From: a virus
Reading direction: 5' to 3' (one strand)
Virus record (IMG/VR): IMGVR_UViG_3300027320_000003
Span: 1 to 64,000 of that record
Length of the DNA stretch: 64,000 bases
Position 1 is the first letter of the stretch. Every line of letters starts with the position of its first letter. Under the pieces are notes generated by a model that saw only the letters and a list, made by a program, of their open reading frames with translations, had not been told where the DNA came from and searched no databases. Made by a program: the position numbers and the translations under genes. This document shows positions 57,416 through 64,000 of this stretch, piece by piece.

Positions 57416-58569
57416 TGTCAGACCACATCGTATTCAACTATATTGGTGGTAATAACATATACACACCATTCGCTGCTCTATCCACCGCTGGAACTTCTGG
57501 ATCGGCTGGAAGCGTCATACAGAGAAATTATGTTTGGAACAATCTTAAGGTTGGTGGCGTAGATTACCCTCTAGATAACACGAAAATGCTACTATACGGT
57601 GGTGGAACAGTTCAAATTGTCAGCAAATCGACGTATACCGCCTCGGCGACGTCTTCTGTTACGACTTACACGAATTTTGCTGTTGGTGCCTCAACAATCG
57701 TTGGAGTAAGGGACAACGCTGGAAACAAGGTCATGGATCTCATGACATTTCCAAATCTGACGGTGACAGCCACATACGATCTAAACGATACATTTCTTAT
57801 TCCATTCTATGACGGTGGGTTCTACTACGTCGTTGGTGCTGGCCAAAGTCAGATAGTAAAACTAACTGAGGCTAGTCTTAGTGTTAGCAGCACTGACACG
57901 GCATCCCTTAACAAGGAAAGACCTATTATTGGAAGCAGAGTATTTTCCTTTACGAGTACGGCGTATGCATTCACGATGCAGAACCTGCCGTCTTTCTCCA
58001 CCGCGTATACTGGTGGGAGTATTCCAGCAAATGTTCTTAACACCGCGTTCTCCGACGACACAAATAACCACATCTATAATATCATCCCAGTAGGAGGAAG
58101 TGGAGCAAACGGAAGATACAACCTAGCTGCGGTATCGTCAAACGATTGGTCGTCATTCGGCGGAAATCCTCCATACGGAACAATCGCGCAGGATGCAACG
58201 AATCTATACTACGTCTCCGATTACAGCGTGGACGGATCTACGCCGATGAAGGTGCAGAAGATCACGAAGACAACCGGTGCCTTAGTTGGTACGTACAACT
58301 CTGTTCCGCAACAGACGTCTAATACTCAAAATTACGTGTGCCAATGCATTAGCGGTAATAGACTCGTTATCGGAGTTATTCAACCTGGGCCAGTATACAG
58401 AATCGCCGTGCACGACACCACCACGATGTCTCTTTTATCATGGAACCAAGTATACGCTCAGCCAACAGGTTTTTGGGAAGACACTGTAAATAAGATCCTC
58501 TGGGTGTATTCGAACACCAACAGCCAAGGTATTCTCGGAGCAGGGTGGATCACGTTATTTCAGTTATAG
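57415..58569 (+). CDS. Fibre-associated beta-rich protein
   Basis: A 384-residue product whose ATG overlaps the collagen-like gene's TAA. Repeated strand-turn units with Asn-Asn, Tyr-Tyr and Gly (NLYYVSDYSVDGSTPMKVQK; RLVIGVIQPGPVYRIAVHD) suggest a beta-propeller or similar. It may be the tip or a partner of the collagen-like fibre. No catalytic motif seen. Confidence 0.6.
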   Translation: MSDHIVFNYIGGNNIYTPFAALSTAGTSGSAGSVIQRNYVWNNLKVGGVDYPLDNTKMLLYGGGTVQIVSKSTYTASATSSVTTYTNFAVGASTIVGVRDNAGNKVMDLMTFPNLTVTATYDLNDTFLIPFYDGGFYYVVGAGQSQIVKLTEASLSVSSTDTASLNKERPIIGSRVFSFTSTAYAFTMQNLPSFSTAYTGGSIPANVLNTAFSDDTNNHIYNIIPVGGSGANGRYNLAAVSSNDWSSFGGNPPYGTIAQDATNLYYVSDYSVDGSTPMKVQKITKTTGALVGTYNSVPQQTSNTQNYVCQCISGNRLVIGVIQPGPVYRIAVHDTTTMSLLSWNQVYAQPTGFWEDTVNKILWVYSNTNSQGILGAGWITLFQL

Positions 58570-58576
58570 TTAATCC
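58567..58576 (+). promoter_or_regulatory. Late-promoter box TAGTTAAT
   Basis: TAGTTAAT 58567-58574 contains the stop of the fibre gene; two bases later ATG 58577. Confidence 0.68.
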
Positions 58577-58972
58577 ATGCATGAAAATAAGAATCTCTCC
58601 CAGATCCTCGCAACCGCAATGCTCGAAAACAGCGACGCAAGTATTGCTGGCAAGGTTGCCAGCATCCTATCCGCCAAAGCAAATCAAAAAGAAGGCGATA
58701 AAGTTGCCGGTTCGCCCAACAGGCTTGATAGAGCGGGTACGGTGCAGCCTGAGAAAATTCGGGATGTATCTGACACGGTAGAGGCGGCCGTTAAGAAGTA
58801 TCTCGCTAACGGCAAATTCAATTTCAATGCGGCTGTGGTATCACCAGGGCAGGCTGGCACCATCAATATCCACGTACCACAGAGTAGCGAGGCATCCGCG
58901 GCGTCAATTTCACACGGTGAGTCAATCACCCTCAACGTCGAGCTAGACGAGTTTACTGTTAAAGAGATTTAA
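58577..58972 (+). CDS. Unknown late protein
   Basis: A 131-residue product, helical at first (LATAMLENSDASIAGKVASI), then Ser/Ala-rich with strands. MLENSDAS has the same L-E-N form as RLLENAD in the next protein. Directly followed by the five-domain polyprotein, so it may share its fate. Function unknown. Confidence 0.55.
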   Translation: MHENKNLSQILATAMLENSDASIAGKVASILSAKANQKEGDKVAGSPNRLDRAGTVQPEKIRDVSDTVEAAVKKYLANGKFNFNAAVVSPGQAGTINIHVPQSSEASAASISHGESITLNVELDEFTVKEI

Positions 58973-58973
58973 C

Positions 58974-60920
58974 GTGGCCATAACTGACCTCCATCGCGCC
59001 TCCAAGAGGATAAACGCCGCATTAGAGCTGGTCAATCCTGCATTCAGCGGCATTGAATGGCGTCCTAGAGCATACGTCCTCATATCGAGCACGGTCGGTC
59101 GTCTTGAGGACTCTGACTATCGGATAGAGCTATACTACACCGGATCTGGCATCTACGCTGACGTCCTGGATGACCGGGGCACAATTTCAGCGCAGTACCG
59201 GGTCAACAATGCCGAGCAGATCGCCAAGTTCGCGGAGACGCTAGACGCCAAATTGTTCCCAGAGCACGCCGCCGTAGAAGCAATTCTACGCGAAACCTCT
59301 GGTAATACGATCATTACGTCCAGGGGAGAGCAGTTGACTAGGGCCATTCAAGAAATTGTTCCGTCCTTTAAACCTCCAACCTGGTTTAATGTATCCGCAA
59401 CGCACGCCACCACGGTGCCATTCAACGATGAACAGGGTAACGAATGGAGAATCGTCGTCATGAGACTCGGTGATGTCTACTATGCCACGTTGGCTCCAAA
59501 TAACGGAAATTGGGATATTCATACCACCGAAGGAACGCTGAAGGCAGCACGAGAGATGGCGGCTAAATTCTTTCCAAGCGAGGTCGCAAACGCTGCTGTT
59601 ATAGCCGAGAGCGAACTACCTGGATTCCATGATCTGTATTTAGACGAATTTACGCACCGTTTGGGTAAGGCTAACCCTGCATTTAGCGGGTTAAAGTGGA
59701 GCTCGTCTCGTCTCTTCGACATACAGAGTTCACCGATAATGCTCCAAGACGAATCAGAGGCTATAATCTATGCCGTCTTACGAGGACGTAGGGCAGGATA
59801 TGGTTTCCTTGTTGAACGAGACGGGGCTATCCAAGATCTCGACTCGTACGACCTCGAAGATGACATCGCCGTTGACTCTCTTATAGATAGGCTTAATGCC
59901 ATGCTATTTCCAACCGCTGCCGCGAATGACACGATTATGCAGGAAAACATCGAGGCTACAGCCGCCGCCAAGTCACTGCTCGCAGAATTTCAACGGGAGT
60001 TAGTAGCGGTTAATGACGCTTTCACCACTGTGGAATTCGGTCGGTGGCACAAGCTCGACCTTGGAAACGAGCCTGACGATGACACGCAAGGGTGTTTGTC
60101 TACACCAATAGTCGGAGACGATGGCCTAAAATACATCATCCACATTACGATATACCCTGACGCCCTATGGGTTGACATCGGGACCGCGGGTAGTAGCATT
60201 GACGATAACTCTGGATTTCCAATCAATTTCACGTCACAGATACGCACTGCGGCGGTAGGCATCAATACTATGCTATTTCCTGGCGCTGCCGCGGATACCG
60301 CCGTTATGGCTGAATCAGAAGCAGAGGATCCGGCCGTGGCCGGATGTAGACTGATCGCAAATCGTCTAATCGACGATCTGAGCGCGTTGAACCAGCGGTT
60401 TAGTGGAGTCACATGGCTGCACGTTCCAGGAATGGGACTAGTGTCGTCAGTTATATACCAAAATGAAAATCAGTACGAGATTGCCATTGACAACCGTCAT
60501 GAAGAGGTGAGCATCTCATTGGCAGTCAATGGAGTCAGCCCCGAAGAGAGGACGCGATCATTTAATCGATATAACGTCGTGGATGCGGCTAGATGGATTC
60601 ATGCACAGATGTTTCCAACTGCTGCCGCGAATGACGCTGTTATGCAAGAGATGACCAGCTGTGGATCATTCGGCGGTGGCGCTGAGATGCCACTCGGTAA
60701 CAATTTCGCAAAAAAACGAAAGAAGAAAAGGATGAAAACATTACATGAAAAAGCTCAGGACCTCGTTGATCGCCTATTGGAAAATGCTGACATCTGCCCT
60801 CAGTACATGTCATCGTCCGTCACCCGTAATCGTAGAGCCGCCATTGGCAAAGAAACCTGCACCGAAGAAACAGAAGAGAAAAGCGTCGAGAAAGACGCGG
60901 AAGCCAAAGCCGCTATGTAA
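58974..60920 (+). CDS. Five-domain repeat-family polyprotein
   Basis: A 648-residue protein with GTG start one base after the previous stop. Five family domains: residues 1-107, 108-212, 213-324, 325-447, 448-559. Each starts with a helix and NPAFSG[IL]xW-like strand and ends with the signature: FPEHAAVEAILRE, FPSEVANAAVIAE, FPTAAANDTIMQE, FPGAAADTAVMAE, FPTAAANDAVMQE. A basic tail follows (KKRKKKRMK, then DLVDRLLENAD). It lies in the late structural block behind a late box. If a prohead protease cuts after each Glu it would yield five units like the single-domain proteins at 18-33 kb. Confidence 0.75.
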   Translation: MAITDLHRASKRINAALELVNPAFSGIEWRPRAYVLISSTVGRLEDSDYRIELYYTGSGIYADVLDDRGTISAQYRVNNAEQIAKFAETLDAKLFPEHAAVEAILRETSGNTIITSRGEQLTRAIQEIVPSFKPPTWFNVSATHATTVPFNDEQGNEWRIVVMRLGDVYYATLAPNNGNWDIHTTEGTLKAAREMAAKFFPSEVANAAVIAESELPGFHDLYLDEFTHRLGKANPAFSGLKWSSSRLFDIQSSPIMLQDESEAIIYAVLRGRRAGYGFLVERDGAIQDLDSYDLEDDIAVDSLIDRLNAMLFPTAAANDTIMQENIEATAAAKSLLAEFQRELVAVNDAFTTVEFGRWHKLDLGNEPDDDTQGCLSTPIVGDDGLKYIIHITIYPDALWVDIGTAGSSIDDNSGFPINFTSQIRTAAVGINTMLFPGAAADTAVMAESEAEDPAVAGCRLIANRLIDDLSALNQRFSGVTWLHVPGMGLVSSVIYQNENQYEIAIDNRHEEVSISLAVNGVSPEERTRSFNRYNVVDAARWIHAQMFPTAAANDAVMQEMTSCGSFGGGAEMPLGNNFAKKRKKKRMKTLHEKAQDLVDRLLENADICPQYMSSSVTRNRRAAIGKETCTEETEEKSVEKDAEAKAAM

Positions 60921-60974
60921 CGGCGACAAGATTTAACGCGGTGTTATTATAATCAAGAAACTAAGGAAACTGCC

Positions 60975-61343
60975 GTGAAAATCAAAAAAGTCAACAACAC
61001 CTATAACGTTTACAGCATGGAGCTCTCATGGACAGAGCTCGAGGCTCTCCAAGCCCGTCTCGAGAAGGATCACTCCGGACCAGCTGCTGACGACCTCTAC
61101 CAAACAATTGATTGGTACTTGAAGAACAACCTTCCACAGCCAGGTGAAGATGACAAGAAGAAAGACGATGAAGCGCCAGCTGCCGGTGAAGTCGATAAGA
61201 TCCCTGACGACGAAATGCAACTCAACAGTGAATTGCCACCTATTGAAGATCCAGTACCTGAAATGCCCAAAGAATCACCGGAGGACGAAGAGTCCCTAGA
61301 GTATCGTCCTAGATTAAACCCGTTCGACGAATTCGAACGATAG
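60975..61343 (+). CDS. Acidic late protein
   Basis: A 122-residue product with GTG start; AAGGA lies seven bases before it and a TTATAAT element earlier, so it has a leader. Helical first half (SWTELEALQARLEKDHSG), then a Glu/Asp/Pro-rich disordered tail. The composition recalls phage scaffold or adaptor proteins. Function unknown. Confidence 0.55.
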   Translation: MKIKKVNNTYNVYSMELSWTELEALQARLEKDHSGPAADDLYQTIDWYLKNNLPQPGEDDKKKDDEAPAAGEVDKIPDDEMQLNSELPPIEDPVPEMPKESPEDEESLEYRPRLNPFDEFER

Positions 61344-61346
61344 GAA

Positions 61347-61374
61347 TTTCCACGATGAGCGCGCGGAGTATTCT
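61347..61374 (+). promoter_or_regulatory. Class A promoter TTTCCA-N16-TATTCT
   Basis: TTTCCA 61347-61352, 16-base spacer, TATTCT 61369-61374, seven bases, ATG 61382. Confidence 0.72.
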
Positions 61375-61381
61375 CTCCATT

Positions 61382-62437
61382 ATGGAGTTTGAAAAAGTTG
61401 AAGGTAGTGATCTCGTGCACGCGAGTCGCAAGGATGCACTTAAACGCGGTACACACAGCCTTGGCGGTAACCCAGGTGTCCCTGATGAGCTCCACAAAAT
61501 CTCAGCTGCTGAAGCCTTTGACCGACTCGAGAAACGTCTCGAGAAGTACACTGGAAGCCGAGTAACTGCTGGTAGCGCAAGACAGTTGCTAATGCAGGTA
61601 CGAACAGCGCTTGGAACATTGTCGCATATTGAACACGGTAAAGAGAAACGGTTAGAGGATCTAGCGGTTGAACTGGTTGAATCACTGCCAGAGTTTAAAT
61701 CCCTGGTGGATGCTCGCAACGCAGGTCACGTTGAACTCCGCCCAAAGATCACTGCCGACATCGACCTAAGTGATATCGCTAAGGCACCTGAGACCGAGGA
61801 GGAACAGGATGAGCTAGTGATGGAACTCGCCGCCATCGATGCTGAGCATAGCAAACGCCGCCTTATCAATTCAATGATCCAAGGTTCCGCAGTCTCCAAG
61901 AATTACGCGTTTGAGATGGTTAAGTCTGAACTCGACAAGATTGACCCACGGTTGATTAATCTCTATGGACTGCTTATGGCCGCCTCAGAGATTGGCTATT
62001 GGATGTTCCCAGACGAGATGATCCGCACTAGCGCCGGTGAAGTCGGTATCGGTAAATCACGGCTTGAAGTTAAGGATGGCAAGACGATCATCCACGCCAA
62101 GGGTATCTCATTCCCAGTGGTGGTGCAGGAATTGATTAAGGGTATCATGGAACTCGCCTCCTACTCTGGTATGCCAAAGGATAAGGCAACACGTGATAAG
62201 ATTCTCAAAACAGACTTTATTGACCACGAAACATGGGATATGATCCTCGGACCTGGGTTGTGGAAACGCTACCTAGATTCAATGGACCTCTCAGATCAGG
62301 AGCTCGCCATTAACATGTGGGACCTCCTGGTTCACAAACCAACCGAGGAGTTTGCCGCCGACATTAAGGTTATTCTCAAGGGTGGACCTGAGGCTAAGGC
62401 ACTCGCGAAGAAACTCATCGCCCAAGTCAAGGAATAA
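61382..62437 (+). CDS. Unknown 351-residue protein
   Basis: Start at ATG 61382, seven bases after TATTCT; an in-frame ATG at 61355 lies inside the promoter. Largely helical (AEAFDRLEKRLEKYTG), with a conserved-looking centre FPDEMIRTSAGEVGIGKSRL and KTIIHAKGISFPVVVQELIK. I have seen such a protein type in large phages but cannot name a function. Runs with 62441 in one unit. Confidence 0.6.
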   Translation: MEFEKVEGSDLVHASRKDALKRGTHSLGGNPGVPDELHKISAAEAFDRLEKRLEKYTGSRVTAGSARQLLMQVRTALGTLSHIEHGKEKRLEDLAVELVESLPEFKSLVDARNAGHVELRPKITADIDLSDIAKAPETEEEQDELVMELAAIDAEHSKRRLINSMIQGSAVSKNYAFEMVKSELDKIDPRLINLYGLLMAASEIGYWMFPDEMIRTSAGEVGIGKSRLEVKDGKTIIHAKGISFPVVVQELIKGIMELASYSGMPKDKATRDKILKTDFIDHETWDMILGPGLWKRYLDSMDLSDQELAINMWDLLVHKPTEEFAADIKVILKGGPEAKALAKKLIAQVKE

Positions 62438-62440
62438 TTT

Positions 62441-63568
62441 ATGACACCACGCCAACTCGTTGAAAAATTGCTAGACGGAACTATCCACCGTGAGAATCCT
62501 GCGTATTCTAGCCATCTAATGGAGAATGCTATGTGGAGTAATGGTAAAACAAAAGAATTTGTGCCGCAGATGGTTGCCTATCAGACCGAGATCACCGATA
62601 AGGATGGCACTAAGAAATTGATTCCACGGGCCGACGCCGTGACTAAGCGTCTCGGTGAATTTCGTGAGCTATTCGCTGATAGCTACGAGTTAGTCTACTG
62701 GGCAACCCAGATGTACCGTGTTACCATGCTCAACCTCGTCGGTAACAATGGTAACGCGAAGGCCGCAAAGAAATGTGCGGAGCTTGTCGCTGGATACACC
62801 GGTGGTGCGATATTTTTCAACTCTAATTTCAATTTCTGCCGCGGTGCTATCGGCCAAATCGCTACGACGATGGGTGAAATTAAGAAGACTATCGCCAAGA
62901 GTGAGAAAGCTAAGACAGCATTCTACGCCATCAAGGCCACCGATGATAACGGCAAGTTAATGGACCACTCAGTTCTCTACGACAAGCTGCATGGTATCAA
63001 CCAACTCATCTCCAGCATTGAAGCATTACCACAGGGTGAGCCAATCGTCGAGTTCCCAGACGGTAGCAAATGGGTAATACTTGATAAGCATGGTTGTGAA
63101 CAGGAAGGTAAACTCATGCGCCATTGCGGTAACAGTGGTGGCAACAAGGCTGACCGCCTGATGAGTTACCGTGAGCCAAGCGCCTCCTACGAAGGTTTAC
63201 TAGAGCCGAAGATGACATTCATCCTTGGTAGCAACGGTATGATTGGTGAGATGAAGGGCTACGCAAATAACAAGCCAGCCGCCAAATACCACGAGAAGAT
63301 TCTTGCACTGCTTGAGTTACCGATGATTAAGGGTACCAGTGGTAAAGGATACAAACCAGAGGCCAATTTCTCAATCGCTGATCTAAACGATGAACAGCGT
63401 CTCCGATTGGCTAAGAGTAAACCAGACTTTAAGAATACCGATGGTATGTTTGATTTTGAGGCCTTTAAGGCGAAGCATGGCGTTACTACTGGCGCTAAAA
63501 AAGTTGACCAGAAGGCTGAGCCCGCTGAAAAAGATGTTACCGTAGTAGACGACGAAGACATCGCTTAA
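62441..63568 (+). CDS. Unknown protein with a PcfJ-like Cys/His region
   Basis: A 375-residue product starting three bases after the previous stop. N-terminus TPRQLVEKLLDGTIHRE. Residues ~205-260 (KWVILDKHGCEQEG, KLMRHCGNSGGNK, LMSYRE) match the LxxHCG...SxR core of PcfJ-like domains, which occur in plasmid and phage proteins of unclear activity. The C-terminal ~50 residues are acidic and disordered. Its stop overlaps the late box for the last gene. Confidence 0.6.
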   Translation: MTPRQLVEKLLDGTIHRENPAYSSHLMENAMWSNGKTKEFVPQMVAYQTEITDKDGTKKLIPRADAVTKRLGEFRELFADSYELVYWATQMYRVTMLNLVGNNGNAKAAKKCAELVAGYTGGAIFFNSNFNFCRGAIGQIATTMGEIKKTIAKSEKAKTAFYAIKATDDNGKLMDHSVLYDKLHGINQLISSIEALPQGEPIVEFPDGSKWVILDKHGCEQEGKLMRHCGNSGGNKADRLMSYREPSASYEGLLEPKMTFILGSNGMIGEMKGYANNKPAAKYHEKILALLELPMIKGTSGKGYKPEANFSIADLNDEQRLRLAKSKPDFKNTDGMFDFEAFKAKHGVTTGAKKVDQKAEPAEKDVTVVDDEDIA

Positions 63569-63576
63569 TAGTTAGT
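63569..63576 (+). promoter_or_regulatory. Late-promoter box TAGTTAGT
   Basis: TAGTTAGT 63569-63576, AC, GTG 63579. Same two-base gap as at 9412 and 58567. Confidence 0.65.
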
Positions 63577-63578
63577 AC

Positions 63579-63989
63579 GTGCCGCTATCATCACTTACGA
63601 CCGATAAAACAGCCTCAGAGACAGCCGCTGCTATCTCAGATCTTCAAACGTACGTAAAAACGACGATTGAGCCAAACATCCCTGTCTATTCAATTTCAGA
63701 GCCAGACGCTACCGACCAGGGTAAGCCATGGATCAAACTCAACTCGGACGGTTCAATTGATGCAATCTACATCTATGATGTTGCTCAACAGGGGTGGTTT
63801 ACGCGCATGCCATCACCAATTGGAACTACGTCAGTTGTCCTATCCTCAGGTTCACTTGGTATTGGTTGGGAGGACACCGATCTACCTGGTTCGTTGAACG
63901 CAGGTTGGAAATATCAGACGTTCTCAGGTACCGGCCTCTCAGTCTCTGGAACTTTTGCCTATAAACGGCACACACAATCCTACCAATAG
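63579..63989 (+). CDS. Fibre or head-decoration-type late protein
   Basis: A 136-residue product with GTG start behind a late box. N-terminal helix (ETAAAISDLQTYVKTTIEP), then strands with GKPWIKLNSDGSIDAIYIYD and WFTRMPSP, a pattern common in small phage tail or capsid decoration proteins. The window ends 11 bases later. Confidence 0.6.
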   Translation: MPLSSLTTDKTASETAAAISDLQTYVKTTIEPNIPVYSISEPDATDQGKPWIKLNSDGSIDAIYIYDVAQQGWFTRMPSPIGTTSVVLSSGSLGIGWEDTDLPGSLNAGWKYQTFSGTGLSVSGTFAYKRHTQSYQ

Positions 63990-64000
63990 CAAGTTCTTTG

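Noticed and set aside
1-64000. Full reassignment of TAG to an amino acid
   Set aside because: Many genes, including late ones, end with TAG at sensible places, and large genes show no in-frame TAG. Only the PTH2 gene has internal TAG codons.

Overview
The window is part of the genome of a large, T4-like contractile-tailed phage (myovirus). The support is a gp20-type portal (52.9-54.8 kb), a gp25 baseplate wedge domain (54.8 kb), a gp53/LysM-like wedge protein (0.1 kb), a gp26-like baseplate chaperone (34.2 kb), a hub-like protein (51.3 kb), several tail-collar fibres (4-7 kb), very large baseplate/fibre proteins (1.3-4.1 and 44.4-50.6 kb), a collagen-like fibre (55.9-57.4 kb) and an endolysin (13.7 kb). 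Genes are packed, often overlap by 1-4 bases, and switch strand in blocks. The host cannot be read from the sequence. Most promoters sit so close to start codons that mRNAs should be leaderless, which suggests a host that translates leaderless messages well.  Layout. 0-7.3 kb: baseplate and tail fibres. 7.3-9.3 kb: a HAD phosphatase, a leadered gene, a hairpin-rich intergenic stretch and small basic proteins. 9.4-11.1 kb: an alginate-lyase-like protein and a helical protein behind late promoters. 11.1-13.2 kb: small early genes. 13.0-16.3 kb (minus): coiled-coil protein, RuvC-like resolvase, unknown protein, PG-binding/CHAP endolysin, DUF4406-type enzyme. 17.7-18.43 kb: a roughly 700-nt hairpin-dense region, probably a large ornate non-coding RNA. 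18.5-36.6 kb: accessory region with many copies of a ~110-residue domain ending in a Pro-x-x-Ala-Ala ... [ILVM]-x-Glu signature, mixed with HAD, metallophosphoesterase, M20 peptidase and other small genes, two tRNAs and an amber-interrupted peptidyl-tRNA hydrolase. 36.6-42.4 kb: response-regulator receiver, neck-like protein, Fpg-type glycosylase, glycosyltransferase. 42.4-50.6 kb (minus): structural proteins, including one with LRR-like repeats plus a SWIM zinc finger. 51-64 kb: hub, portal, wedge, HU-like protein, fibres, a five-copy polyprotein of the same repeat domain, and two large virion/late-type genes.  How it works together. Two promoter classes can be read directly: TTTCCA-N16-TATTCT ending 5-7 bases before the ATG of small accessory genes, and TAGTTAAT-like boxes usually 2-5 bases before structural genes. 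One tRNA has anticodon CUA, so it should read UAG. 1.2 kb downstream a well-conserved PTH2 gene is open except for two in-frame TAG codons. The multi-copy domain has [ILVM]-x-Glu followed by small residues at domain junctions, which matches T4-type prohead protease sites, so these may be packaged internal proteins. The three most interesting items are the amber tRNA/PTH2 pair, the large RNA and the repeat-domain family.
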